DNA of 64,000 nucleotides from JAICSD01 sp035637115. Lineage in GTDB: Bacteria; Acidobacteriota; Vicinamibacteria; Vicinamibacterales; 2-12-FULL-66-21. The notes beneath the pieces are model-generated. The model was not told the DNA's origin. It saw nothing but the letters and a program-made list of their open reading frames with translations, and did no database searches. A program made the translations under genes and the position numbers. This document shows, piece by piece, positions 14,526 through 23,255 of this stretch; the first letter of the stretch is position 1, and each line of letters begins with the position of its first letter. The DNA is taken from positions 4,394 through 68,393 of the forward strand of contig DASPXV010000151.1 of assembly GCA_035637115.1 (NCBI GenBank), given 5' to 3'.

Positions 14526-16922
14526 CTAGGTTCGGGCTGTTAGTAGGAGATAGGCCGCGCTTCCCGCCGCGAGGATATTCGGCGCCCAGCCCGCCATCAT
14601 CGGGCTGAGGACGCCTGCTTTCCCGATCGCGGCAAACGCGCCGCCGACGATCCAGTAGGAGAGCGCGAGCACGATTCCGATGCCAATTCCGTACAGTGTT
14701 CCGCGCTTGCCGGCGGTCATGCCGAACGGGATCGCGAGCAGCGTCATCACCACGGTGACAAATGGAAACGCCAGCTTCTTCTGGAGTTCGATGGTCAGAG
14801 GCACGACGTTGAGGCCGCTCGCCGAGAGCTCGTCGATGTAGCGCTTCAACTGCGGGACGCTCATCATCTCGGCCAGCGGCTGCAGCGTCTCGAAATAGTC
14901 CGGCGGTTCGAGCGACAGCGCGCGAGAGGGGAACGTCCCCCACTTGCCCTTACCTGCAAAAACCTGCTCCCAGCCGGCCGCCGCCTGCCACTGCTGACCG
15001 TCGAAACGCGCGCTCGACGTGAAGGTCTGGCTGTCGAGACGCCAGGAATCCTTTGAGAGCGCATAAATCTCGAGATTCGTCAGCGTCTTCTTCTGCTGGT
15101 CGAATTGCGAGTAGTGATAGATGTCGCCGTCCTTGCCGACGACCCATCGGCGGCTCAGAGGGGTAGACGTGCGTGGCGGGCGGCCACGGATCGTGGAATC
15201 CAGCGCGTCGGCGCGCTCGTTTGCCTGCGCCATCACGTGCTGCTCCAATCCGTAGAGAATGGCGCTCCAGCCAAGCGACAGCACGAGCAGCGGCGCAGCC
15301 ACGCGATACAGGCTGATGCCGCACGCCTTCATCACCGACAGTTCGCTCGTCCGGCTCAGAAGCCCGAACGTCACGAGCACGCCGAGCAGCGCAGCCAGCG
15401 GAATGACGAAGTAAATGAATTGCGGCGTCATGTACCCGAGCAGCTGGAAGACCATGCCGGTCGTCGCCTGCCCCTTGAACAGTTTGTCGGTCTTGTCGAT
15501 GAAGGTCGCGATATAGAAGATGCCCAGTAGCGCGGCGAACGAGATCGCCGCGGTCCGCAGGTACATCGCCCCGATGTAGCGGTCCAGGATGTTCGGCAGC
15601 AGCCACGAGAGCCGCGGAACGCGGATGACGATGACGACGCGGCGCCGTCGAGGCGCGAGGCTCGGCGCGCGAGATCCCGCGGACGCGCCCGAACCCTGGT
15701 TCGCCGCTTCGCGGCGGCGGTTGATCCACGTCGTCGCGGCATTGGTCAGCTTCACGACGCTGCGGAAGGGAATTCGCCCTTCCGCCCAGCGCGCGCGCCA
15801 GATCAGCGCGAGGATCCCGAAGGGGAGCAGGATCAGGTTCGGCGCCCACCGCGCGAGTTGCGCGACGAGCAGCGTCCGGCTCGCGCCATCGCTGCCGGAA
15901 TAGAACCCCTTGGTGCCCGCTTCCGCCAGGTACAGCAGGATGTAATACGCGAAGATGACGGCGATGCCGACGACGAAGCCGGCCATCTTGCCGTCGCGGG
16001 CGACCGTCAGGCCGAGCGCCACGCCGATGATCCCGAACACGAGGCACGCCGCCGGGAACGAGAATTTCTGCTGGATCGCCATCATCTCGGCGTGCGCCGG
16101 CAGATTGTTCGCGAGCTTGTTCGCCGCCTGCTCCTGCAGCGCGGGAATCGTCATCTCGTTCAGCCCGCGCAGCAGCTGCAGGTTCTGGAAGACGCTCTTC
16201 GGATCCAGTTTCACGATCAACTGCTGCGGGAACCGGTAGGTCTCGATCGCCTTACCATCCAGCCCTCGGCTGGAATACCGGACGCCATCTTCGAGCAGCA
16301 GATCCACCGTCTGCTTCACGCGGTCCAGCAGCAGCCGGCCCCGGTTCGCCAGGTACAGCACGGTCGTCCCATCCGGCCGATTGGTTTCCGCGACCATGAC
16401 GTCTTTCCAGCCGCCGCCGCTCTTCGGGATATCGCGGACGTACAGGACCCAGTTCGGGAAGTTCTGGAAGAAGACCTGCGGCCGGACGTCGTTCTCGACC
16501 TGCTGCGAGACGACGTCGTAGGTGAGCTGACGGAAGGTCTGGTTCGCGTCCGGGATCGCCTGGGTCATGACCCAGAGGTGGATTGCACCCGCTGCGGCGG
16601 CGACCAGGACAACCGGTCGCAGGAGCCGATAGGGGCTGACGCCGCAGGCCAGGAGCGCGACGGTTTCACGGTCGCCGGACATCCGGCCGAGGCCGATCAG
16701 CAGGCCGACCAGCAGCGACATTGGAATCGTGAGTCCGAGGGCCTGCGGAACGAGAGTCAGCATGATCCGCGCGGCCGTTCCCCAGGGCACCCCTTTGGCG
16801 ACCAGCGCCTCGAGGTATTCCATCACCGGCGGGATCTCCAGGATGAACGTGAAGATCAGCAGCGACAGAAACAGCGGCGGCAGAACCTCGCGGATGACGT
16901 ACCGGTCGAGCGTTTTGAACAC
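14526..16922 (-). CDS. Fused LptF-LptG lipopolysaccharide-export permease
   Basis: A 798-residue protein with two complete YjgP/YjgQ permease halves in one chain. The first (about 1-395, LptF-like) begins MFKTLDRYVIREVLPPLFLS and has paired N- and C-terminal membrane bundles (FPAACLVFGIIGVALGLTVA) around a periplasmic jellyroll. A charged linker (about 395-450, NRRREAANQGSGASAGSRAP then PRRRRVVIV) joins the second (about 450-798, LptG-like: LDRYIGAMYLRTAAISFAAL, FPFVTVVMTLLAIPFGM). In Proteobacteria LptF and LptG are separate proteins of about 360 aa that form the LptB2FG transporter extracting LPS from the inner membrane; here the heterodimer appears covalently joined. LptB and LptC/A are encoded 20 kb away. 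No frameshift or stop separates the halves. Confidence 0.88.
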   Translation of the reverse strand: MFKTLDRYVIREVLPPLFLSLLIFTFILEIPPVMEYLEALVAKGVPWGTAARIMLTLVPQALGLTIPMSLLVGLLIGLGRMSGDRETVALLACGVSPYRLLRPVVLVAAAAGAIHLWVMTQAIPDANQTFRQLTYDVVSQQVENDVRPQVFFQNFPNWVLYVRDIPKSGGGWKDVMVAETNRPDGTTVLYLANRGRLLLDRVKQTVDLLLEDGVRYSSRGLDGKAIETYRFPQQLIVKLDPKSVFQNLQLLRGLNEMTIPALQEQAANKLANNLPAHAEMMAIQQKFSFPAACLVFGIIGVALGLTVARDGKMAGFVVGIAVIFAYYILLYLAEAGTKGFYSGSDGASRTLLVAQLARWAPNLILLPFGILALIWRARWAEGRIPFRSVVKLTNAATTWINRRREAANQGSGASAGSRAPSLAPRRRRVVIVIRVPRLSWLLPNILDRYIGAMYLRTAAISFAALLGIFYIATFIDKTDKLFKGQATTGMVFQLLGYMTPQFIYFVIPLAALLGVLVTFGLLSRTSELSVMKACGISLYRVAAPLLVLSLGWSAILYGLEQHVMAQANERADALDSTIRGRPPRTSTPLSRRWVVGKDGDIYHYSQFDQQKKTLTNLEIYALSKDSWRLDSQTFTSSARFDGQQWQAAAGWEQVFAGKGKWGTFPSRALSLEPPDYFETLQPLAEMMSVPQLKRYIDELSASGLNVVPLTIELQKKLAFPFVTVVMTLLAIPFGMTAGKRGTLYGIGIGIVLALSYWIVGGAFAAIGKAGVLSPMMAGWAPNILAAGSAAYLLLTART

Positions 16923-17070
16923 GTGGGGTCAGGATAGCGCGATCGAGGGGAAGGCGCGAGGTTCGAGGAGTTTCGGGGCAACACCCATAAACGGCTGCGC
17001 AGAATATCCACAGGGCCCTTTTACAGGGTATTTCCGGTGGTTCTGATAATGTATGTTATGTTAACCAAAG

Positions 17071-17132
17071 CGTCGCGGTAGCGACGCGACGATACATTTC
17101 CAGATTTCCAAATTTCCCGATTTCCAGATTCC
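17071..17132. repeat. Hairpin plus 8-bp repeat array at the parB 3' end
   Basis: Going downstream from parB (minus strand), five bases after the stop there are four to five copies of an 8-bp unit (plus-strand GATTTCCA, variants AATTTCCC and GATTTCCA; 17096-17132). A small hairpin CGTCGC-GGTA-GCGACG (17071-17086) follows. The hairpin may help end the par transcript. The rest of the 215-bp gap up to lptFG holds an AT-rich patch (17046-17066) and one DnaA-box-like ATATCCACA near 17005; neither is assigned a function. Confidence 0.65.
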
Positions 17133-17137
17133 GCGAG

Positions 17138-17968
17138 CTACTGGTTCTTGAGCTCGCGGATGATTGCCTGCAGCGCCTCGATCACTTCGTCCTTGTCCAC
17201 GCGGGACTTGGTGAAACGCAGCTGCAGGTTGAACAGCTTGGTGGGAGCCTTGTATTTGAACGTGTAGTGCTTCGGGCGTCCGGCCTTCGGTCTGGCGGCC
17301 TCTTTCTCCTTGCGGACGGCTTCGCGCGTGGCGCCGCCGTCGCGGGAGATCTTCTCGATCAGGGCGACCATTTTCTGAGGGTCGCCTTGCCTAACAACCT
17401 CTAGAAGCAAAGACTTAGAAGAAATGTCGGCCAGCCGACAAAGGTTTTTCACTTCGTCCGGCATGTTGTTCAGCGAGAGCGACTCGGTGATCGACGTTCG
17501 CGACTTGCCCAGGCGCCGGGCCATGTCTTCATGCGTATATCCGCATCGCGTAGCCAGCGAATGCAGCGCCTCCGACTCCTCGAACGGCGTCAGGTCCTTG
17601 CGCTGGATGTTCTCGATCAGCGCGACCTCGATAATCTCGTCGTCGTCCACCTCGCGGATGACGATCGGGACGTCCCTGAGGCCGACCTGCACGGCCGCCT
17701 GGTAGCGCCGCTCGCCCGCCACGATCTGGAAACGGCCGCCGCGCTGGCGGACGATGATCGGCTCGATGATCCCCTTCTCGGCTATCGACGCCATCAGCTC
17801 GGACAGGTCTCCCATGACCTGCCGCGGCTGGTTCGGGTTCGGATCGATCTCGTCGATCCTCACGAGGCGCCCGATCGGCGCGCCCGCGGAGGTGGTGAGC
17901 GCCTCCACGTAATGCTCGTCGTGACGCATCCGCACGGTGGACGGCAATCCTCGCTTAGCCACGGGCAT
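17138..17968 (-). CDS. parB: ParB/Spo0J-family chromosome partition protein
   Basis: A 276-residue CTP-dependent DNA clamp that loads at parS sites and works with ParA in chromosome segregation. The N-terminal ParB/Srx domain has NPNQPRQ (about 44-50), IVRQRGGRFQIVAGERRYQAA with the GERR nucleotide motif, and ENIQRKDLTPFEESEAL. The central helix-turn-helix (YTHEDMARRLGKSRTSITES) reads DNA. The C-terminal part (FNLQLRFTKSRVDKDEVIEAL) is a likely dimerisation domain. The start ATG is 5 bp after the parA stop. No canonical parS palindrome (TGTTTCACGTGAAACA) was found in the window by eye. Confidence 0.9.
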   Translation of the reverse strand: MPVAKRGLPSTVRMRHDEHYVEALTTSAGAPIGRLVRIDEIDPNPNQPRQVMGDLSELMASIAEKGIIEPIIVRQRGGRFQIVAGERRYQAAVQVGLRDVPIVIREVDDDEIIEVALIENIQRKDLTPFEESEALHSLATRCGYTHEDMARRLGKSRTSITESLSLNNMPDEVKNLCRLADISSKSLLLEVVRQGDPQKMVALIEKISRDGGATREAVRKEKEAARPKAGRPKHYTFKYKAPTKLFNLQLRFTKSRVDKDEVIEALQAIIRELKNQ

Positions 17969-17973
17969 TCTCC

Positions 17974-18732
17974 TTACGCACGGTCCATGACCTCCTCGCA
18001 GAGGCGGTAATACTCCGCCGCGCCCGTGGAGTCGGGCGCGAACGTGAAGATCGATTCCTTGTACGCCGGGCTCTCCTCGAGCCGGACGCTCTTCGTGATG
18101 ACGGTCTTGAAGACCTTCGTCCCGAACACCTTGTCGATCTGCGCGCGGATGTCGCGAGCCAGCGCCGTGCGCCTGTCGTGCATCGTGATCACGACCCCCA
18201 GGATCCGCAGCGACGGATTTGCGCGGGCCCGGACCTTCTCAATCGTCTCGAGGAGATCGTCGGTGCCCTCGAGCGCGAAGTACGACGACTGGATCGGGAT
18301 GAGCAGGTGCGTCGACGCGACCAGCGCGTTCACCGTCAGGAGCCCCAGCGTCGGCGGACAGTCGATGACGATGTTCGGGAAGCGCGCGGTGAGCGGCTGC
18401 AGGCGATCCTTCAGCCGGAAGTGCGCGTCGATCTCCCCGACCAGCTTCGACTCGAGCTTCGCCAGCGCGATGCGCGAGGGAGCGACCCAGAGGTTCGGCT
18501 GGTTCGTCGACGGCAGGATCACGTCGTCGAACGACACCTCCTTCTCTGAGATGGCGTCGTACACGCTGCGCGTGACCTGGCTGACGTCCAGGAACGACAT
18601 CGTGCTGTTGGCCTGCGGGTCGAGATCGACGAGAAGGGTCGGCTTGCCGCGCAGAGACAGAGCGGCGGCCAGGTTGATCGCGGTCGTGGTCTTGCCCACG
18701 CCGCCTTTCTGGTTTGCGATTGCGACGATCAT
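17974..18732 (-). CDS. parA: ParA-family chromosome partition ATPase
   Basis: A 252-residue deviant-Walker ATPase. The start at ATG 18732 puts KGGVGKTT at residues 9-16, as in the family; the longer open frame upstream overlaps the next gene and is rejected. Further motifs are the Walker A' DLDPQANST and the switch IDCPPTLGLLTVNALVAS, then SYFALEGTDDL. It forms ATP-dependent dimers on nucleoid DNA that pull ParB-parS complexes. It is followed 5 bp later by parB and preceded 43 bp upstream by a bifunctional-nuclease-family gene, with miaB before that, so these four genes are probably one transcript. Confidence 0.92.
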   Translation of the reverse strand: MIVAIANQKGGVGKTTTAINLAAALSLRGKPTLLVDLDPQANSTMSFLDVSQVTRSVYDAISEKEVSFDDVILPSTNQPNLWVAPSRIALAKLESKLVGEIDAHFRLKDRLQPLTARFPNIVIDCPPTLGLLTVNALVASTHLLIPIQSSYFALEGTDDLLETIEKVRARANPSLRILGVVITMHDRRTALARDIRAQIDKVFGTKVFKTVITKSVRLEESPAYKESIFTFAPDSTGAAEYYRLCEEVMDRA

Positions 18733-18775
18733 CAGGGGGCGGTTGCGGCAGTGTAGCACCGCTGCCCGACAAGCA

Positions 18776-19261
18776 TCACATTTTGTATTTGCCCATGTCG
18801 TCCGGATCCAGGGATTCGAGCCATTTCTGGAGGCGCTCGGTCTCCCCCTTGTCCGGAGCGATGTCGACGGTCTTGGCGTGATCGATGACCTTTTCCTCGA
18901 CGAAGATCGGCGCCCGCGCACGCAGCGCCAGCGCGATCGCGTCGGACGGCCGCGCATCGATCGCCATCACTTCCCCGGCGACGTTCAGGTAAATCAGCGC
19001 GAAGAACGTGCTCTCCTTCAGATCGGAAACCACGATCTTTTCGATGCGGCCGCGGAGGTCCGCGATGATGTTCTTCAGCAGATCGTGCGTCATCGGGCGC
19101 GGTGTCGTGACGTTCTCGATCTGCAGCGCGATCGCGTTCGCTTCGAACACGCCGACCCAGATCGGCAGCACGCGCTGTCCCTCTTTGTCGCGGAGGATGA
19201 TGATCGGCATGTTGGTGATCGGATCCACCATCAGCCCCTTGATCGTCATTTCAATTTGCAT
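18776..19261 (-). CDS. Bifunctional nuclease-family protein (BFN / DUF151)
   Basis: About 161 residues starting at ATG 19261 (MQIEMTIKGLMVDPITNMPI). Family hallmarks are PIIILRDKEGQRVLPIWVG, EANAIALQIENV, RPMTHDLLKNII, and ARPSDAIALALRARAPIFV. Members occur widely in bacteria, and plant BFN homologues have DNase/RNase activity, but the bacterial function is poorly defined. The start overlaps the 3' end of miaB by 11 bp, implying coupled translation. The location between miaB and parA is the main contextual clue and does not settle the role. Confidence 0.88.
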   Translation of the reverse strand: MQIEMTIKGLMVDPITNMPIIILRDKEGQRVLPIWVGVFEANAIALQIENVTTPRPMTHDLLKNIIADLRGRIEKIVVSDLKESTFFALIYLNVAGEVMAIDARPSDAIALALRARAPIFVEEKVIDHAKTVDIAPDKGETERLQKWLESLDPDDMGKYKM

Positions 19262-20579
19262 GGACCGCCTCACCCCGGAGGCTGTTGGGATTCGCCCCGG
19301 TGATCCGAACCTGCACGGTGCTGCCGACCCATGACGGGTCGCCAGGGAAATTTACGACGGTGTTGCCGGACGTCCGGCCTGAGAGCTCCCATTCGCGCCG
19401 GCGGCTCCTGGCATCCACCAGCACGGGTTCGACGCGTCCGACCGCGGCCGCGAACAACTCCCCCTGGATGGTCTTCTGCAACGCCTGGAGCTCCACGATG
19501 CGCCGCGTCTTCTGCTCCTCGCTCACGTCATCCGGCATGCGCTTCAGCGCGAGCGTGTTCGGCCGCGGCGAGTACTTGAACGAAAACATGCTGTGATACC
19601 GGGCCGCCGCCGTGAGCGAGAGCGTCTGCTCGAAGTCCTCAGCGGTCTCACCGGGGAATCCCACGATCATATCGGTCGATAGCGCGAGGTCCGGCATGGT
19701 CTCGCGCAGCCTGGCCACCAGCTCGAGGTATTCCTCGCGTGTGTGGCGGCGCCGCATCGCCTGGAGCACCCGCGTAGAGCCGCTCTGGACCGGCAGATGG
19801 AGGTGCCGGCAGACCTTCGGCAAGTCCCGCATTGCTTCCATCATCCGCGATGTCACGTGGCGCGGATGCGGACTCGCGAAACGGATCCGCTCGATGCCTG
19901 ACACGTCGCTCACGCGCACCAGAAGCTCCGCGAAGTCGCAACTCTCGTCGGGCGCCTGGTAATGATTCACGATCTGCCCAAGGAGCTGGACTTCCCTGGC
20001 GCCCGTATCGGCGGCGTGGCGGACGTCGGCAACGATGTCCTTCGACGGGCGCATGCGTTCCTTGCCGCGCGTATACGGGACCACGCAGAACGCGCAGAAC
20101 TCGTTGCACCCTTCGATGATGGTTACGTAGGCGCGATGTGGATCTTCGCGCCGCGCAACGCCAAGGGGGAATGAGACGTCGTCGTACGGGTTGAGATCGA
20201 CGCGAGCGGAGGTCGTTTTCCGTGCCTCGCCGACCAGCGTGGGCAGCATTTTGAGGCTCTGCGTCCCGATCAGCACGTCGATGACCTGGCCGTTGGTCTT
20301 CGAGAGGAGCTTCTCGCCTTCCTGCTGCGCGACGCAGCCTGCGACGGCGACGACAGGTCGCGCACCGGTCTCGTCCCCCATCATCCGAATCTCGCCGAGG
20401 CGCGTGTAGAGCTTCTCTTCGGCCTTCTCGCGCACGCTGCAGGTGTTGATCACAATGACGTCGGCGTCACGATCATCGTCCGTACGTTCGTACCCAGCCT
20501 GCTCCAGCAGCCCCGCCATCCTCTCGGAGTCGTGCTGGTTCATCTGACAGCCGAATGTTTCCACCAGGTACTTCGACAT
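19251..20579 (-). CDS. miaB: tRNA-2-methylthio-N6-dimethylallyladenosine synthase
   Basis: A 442-residue radical-SAM methylthiotransferase acting on A37 of tRNAs that carry i6A. The N-terminal MTTase domain has three cluster cysteines (ETFGCQMNQ, INTCSVRE, VAGCVAQQEG). The radical-SAM motif is EGCNEFCAFC (C-x3-C-x2-C). A C-terminal TRAM domain (VLVDARSRRREWELSGRTSG) binds tRNA. ATG 20579 is preferred over GTG 20591 because MSKYLVETFGC matches the family start; neither has a strong ribosome site. The upstream DNA is the TTCGAAG repeat array behind recN. Confidence 0.95.
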   Translation of the reverse strand: MSKYLVETFGCQMNQHDSERMAGLLEQAGYERTDDDRDADVIVINTCSVREKAEEKLYTRLGEIRMMGDETGARPVVAVAGCVAQQEGEKLLSKTNGQVIDVLIGTQSLKMLPTLVGEARKTTSARVDLNPYDDVSFPLGVARREDPHRAYVTIIEGCNEFCAFCVVPYTRGKERMRPSKDIVADVRHAADTGAREVQLLGQIVNHYQAPDESCDFAELLVRVSDVSGIERIRFASPHPRHVTSRMMEAMRDLPKVCRHLHLPVQSGSTRVLQAMRRRHTREEYLELVARLRETMPDLALSTDMIVGFPGETAEDFEQTLSLTAAARYHSMFSFKYSPRPNTLALKRMPDDVSEEQKTRRIVELQALQKTIQGELFAAAVGRVEPVLVDARSRRREWELSGRTSGNTVVNFPGDPSWVGSTVQVRITGANPNSLRGEAVHAN

Positions 20580-20586
20580 CTGTTCT

Positions 20587-20716
20587 TTCACTCGAAGGGT
20601 TCGAAGGAACGAAGCAGTTCGAAGGAGCTGACAAGCCTTCGAGCTTCGAAGCCTTCGAACGCCGAAGGGTCCGTCGCGCTCCTTCGAACCGCTTCGACCT
20701 TCGCCTCGTTCGAGTT
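20587..20716. repeat. TTCGAAG repeat array filling the recN-miaB gap
   Basis: About 130 bp contain at least ten copies of TTCGAAG, CTTCGAA or one-mismatch versions, in both orientations, with 7-bp units and irregular short spacers. The array starts directly after the recN stop (20717-20719, minus strand) and runs to the miaB start region. Related TTCGCTT units are visible in the last codons of recN. Because the core TTCGAA is itself palindromic the array can fold extensively. Confidence 0.75.
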
Positions 20717-22363
20717 CTACCTTCGCTTTCGCTTTATATTCGCTTTCGCCTCGATCATTTCCCGGGCACCAGCAAGAACCGAAGCGGACACCTCTGCTCC
20801 ACCCATCATGCGGGCGATTTCTGATTCACGTTCGACGCCGTCGACACGCGTCACCGCCGTCGAGGTGCGGCCGCCCCTGACGGACTTCTCGATGCGGTAG
20901 TGCGTGCTCCCGTACGCGGCGATCTGCGGCAAGTGCGTGATACACAACACCTGGAAGCGATCGCCCAGCAGGCGCAGCCGCGCGCCCACGACATCGGCGA
21001 CGGCGCCGCCGATGCCGGCGTCCACCTCGTCGAAGATCAGCGTCTTGCCCGGCGCGTCAGTCGACGCAAGCGTCTTCAGTGCCAGCATGATGCGCGATAG
21101 TTCGCCGCCCGATACGATCCGAGCGAGCGGCCGAACATCTTCGCCCGGATTCGGGGAGATATAAAACTCAGCTTGGTCGAGGCCGCGTTCGGACCACTGC
21201 GCTTCCCCGCCGTCTTCGGCGAATCTGACCTCGCAGCGCGTCTTCGCCATGGCGAGGTCGGCGAGCGCCTTCTCGAGTGTCCGCGCGAAGTCGTTCGCGG
21301 CCGCGCGGCGTTTGCCCGACAGGTCCTGAGCGAGGGCCAGGTAATCTTTTCGCGCTTCTTCGAGCGCCGCATCGAGCTCGGCCGCGCGTTCGGTCGCGTG
21401 CTCGATGTCGTGCAGCTCCTGCCGAAGTGTCATCCGCTTCTCGATGACGTCGGCGAGCGACGGGCCGTGCTTCTTTTTCAGACGCTCCAGCAGAGCAAGC
21501 CGATCCTCGATCTCCTGGAGGCGCGCCGGCGACGCGTCAATGTTCTCCGAATACGACCGCAGGAAGTACGCCAGATCCTCCAGCTGCGACTTGATCCCAT
21601 CCCGGGCCTCGACGTACGGCGTGAACTTCGGATCCAGCGCCGCGAGCTCCGCGACGCGCTTCCACGTCCCGGCGAGCGCCGGCAGCGCCGCCTCATCCCC
21701 CTCATAAAGAGATGTGTACGCCTCAGCGCAGAGTCGCTGCAGCCGATCCGCGTTCGCGAGCACCTGCCGAGTCGTGGCGAGCTCCTCGTCTTCGCCTGGT
21801 TGCGGCGCCCCCTTGTCGATCTCGGAAAGTTGAAACGCGAGAAACTCCGCGCGCGAGGCCTTCTGCTGCTCGCTTGCCGCCAGGCGCGCGCGCTCGTCGC
21901 GCACCTGCTGCCACGCGCGGAACGCGACGGACACGGCATCGCGCGCTGCCGTCAACCCGGAGAATTCATCGAGCAGGTCGATGTGCGCAGCGGGGTCCAG
22001 CAGTACCTGGTGCTCGTGCTGGCCGTGGAGGTCGACGAGGGAACCCGCAGCGTCACGCAGGGCCGCGCTTGTCACGAGCGCGCCATCCACGAACGCTCGG
22101 CTGCGTCCCTGCGAGGAGATCTCGCGCCGCACGATCAACTCGCCACCGTCGGGCTTCTCGAACACCGCCTGCACGGTGGCCGTTTCCTCGCCCGTCCGCA
22201 CCAGGTCCGCGCTGGCCCGCCCGCCGACCAGCAGGCCGACCGCCCCGACGACGATGGATTTGCCCGCGCCGGTTTCTCCTGTGAGGACGTTCAGCCCCGG
22301 CGCGAACTCGAGCTCCAGCCGATCGATCACGGCAAGGTGGCTGATGCTGAGAAACCGGATCAT
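20717..22363 (-). CDS. recN: DNA repair protein RecN (SMC-like ATPase)
   Basis: About 548 residues starting at ATG 22363 (MIRFLSISHLAVIDRLELEF), the usual RecN start; the longer open frame overlaps the tolQ leader. RecN is a cohesin-like ATPase for double-strand-break repair. Seen: Walker A GETGAGKS near residue 30, two long charged helical stretches that form the coiled coil (about 150-370), the ABC signature VSGGELSRIMLAL and Walker B IFDEVDAGIGG, then the H-loop region CITHLPQIAAYG. It is divergent from the tol operon; 127 bp separate the two starts. Confidence 0.95.
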   Translation of the reverse strand: MIRFLSISHLAVIDRLELEFAPGLNVLTGETGAGKSIVVGAVGLLVGGRASADLVRTGEETATVQAVFEKPDGGELIVRREISSQGRSRAFVDGALVTSAALRDAAGSLVDLHGQHEHQVLLDPAAHIDLLDEFSGLTAARDAVSVAFRAWQQVRDERARLAASEQQKASRAEFLAFQLSEIDKGAPQPGEDEELATTRQVLANADRLQRLCAEAYTSLYEGDEAALPALAGTWKRVAELAALDPKFTPYVEARDGIKSQLEDLAYFLRSYSENIDASPARLQEIEDRLALLERLKKKHGPSLADVIEKRMTLRQELHDIEHATERAAELDAALEEARKDYLALAQDLSGKRRAAANDFARTLEKALADLAMAKTRCEVRFAEDGGEAQWSERGLDQAEFYISPNPGEDVRPLARIVSGGELSRIMLALKTLASTDAPGKTLIFDEVDAGIGGAVADVVGARLRLLGDRFQVLCITHLPQIAAYGSTHYRIEKSVRGGRTSTAVTRVDGVERESEIARMMGGAEVSASVLAGAREMIEAKANIKRKRR

Positions 22364-22388
22364 GGGGAACTTCAATTCTATCAGAGCT

Positions 22389-22417
22389 TTGACAGCGCCT
22401 GAGCCGCGTGTTACGCT
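22389..22417 (+). promoter_or_regulatory. Candidate sigma-70 promoter of the tol-pal operon
   Basis: A perfect -35 hexamer TTGACA (22389-22394) is followed after 17 bp by TACGCT (22412-22417), a partial -10 match. It lies between divergent recN and tolQ and would give a leader of about 65 nt. The -35 match and spacing are good; the -10 is weak. Confidence 0.45.
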
Positions 22418-22490
22418 GCTTGCGACTGCGCTGTCCCAGCGGCGCAACTGGGGTCTCCCCTCTCTTCAGCGGGTGACCGGAGGTCTCTTT

Positions 22491-23255
22491 TTGCGCACGT
22501 TTGGATACGCTGCCCTTGCGCTGCAGGCGCCGGGGACGCCGGAGTCTGGGACCGGCGGAGTCGATTTCGTTCACCTCATCGCGAACGCCACGTGGCTCGC
22601 GAAGAGCGTTCTCCTGATTCTGCTCCTTTTCTCTGCCGTGTCCTGGGGCGTCATTCTCTTCAAGACGCTGCAGTATCGCCGCGCCGCGCGCCACACGGGA
22701 ACGTTTCTGCAGGTCTTCCGCAAGAGCACGAAGTTCTCCGAGGTGCAGACGATCTGCGCGAGTGTACCGGCGAGTCCGCTGGTCGGCATCTTCCAGGCGG
22801 GGTACGCGGAACTCAACACGCAGCTGCGCCAGCCCGCGCGGGCGGGCGAAGCGGAGTCCAAGCCAGCGGCCGGTTCTGCTCGTCCAACGTTGAGAAGCCT
22901 CGACGCCGTCGATCGGGCACTTCTGCGCGCGACGAGCGTCGAAGTCAGCAGGCTCGAGAAGCGCGTGCCGTTCCTGGCCACGACGGCGAGTATTACGCCG
23001 TTCATCGGCCTCTTCGGAACGGTCATCGGGATCATGTTCGCGTTCGCGCGGATCGGCGCGGAAGGGTCCACGAGTCTTGCCGTCGTCGCGCCGGGTATCG
23101 CGGACGCGCTGATTGCGACCGCCGCCGGGCTTTTCGCGGCCGTGCCGGCTGTCTACTTTTATAACGAATTCACGAATCGCGTGAAGGAGTTCGCCGCGCA
23201 GATGGACGACTTCGCGCTCGAGTTTCTGAACATCTCGGAGCGGAATTTTACGTAA
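22491..23255 (+). CDS. tolQ: TolQ/ExbB-type proton channel of the Tol-Pal system
   Basis: A 254-residue inner-membrane protein. The start is TTG 22491, set by GGAGG at 22479-22483 with 7-nt spacing; the longer open frame runs antisense through recN. It has three membrane segments: about 30-52 (LAKSVLLILLLFSAVSWGVIL), then the conserved pair near 165-225 (TTASITPFIGLFGTVIGIMFA and PGIADALIATAAGLFAAVPAVYFYN), with a cytoplasmic loop between. TolQ pentamers with TolR convert proton-motive force into pulling on TolA/Pal. The gene order (Q-R-A-B-pal-cpoB) favours Tol over Exb/TonB. Confidence 0.9.
   Translation: MRTFGYAALALQAPGTPESGTGGVDFVHLIANATWLAKSVLLILLLFSAVSWGVILFKTLQYRRAARHTGTFLQVFRKSTKFSEVQTICASVPASPLVGIFQAGYAELNTQLRQPARAGEAESKPAAGSARPTLRSLDAVDRALLRATSVEVSRLEKRVPFLATTASITPFIGLFGTVIGIMFAFARIGAEGSTSLAVVAPGIADALIATAAGLFAAVPAVYFYNEFTNRVKEFAAQMDDFALEFLNISERNFT

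Noticed and set aside
16990..17070. Replication origin next to parAB
   Set aside because: Only one DnaA-box-like 9-mer and a short AT-rich patch are visible; there is no cluster of boxes and no dnaA/dnaN.
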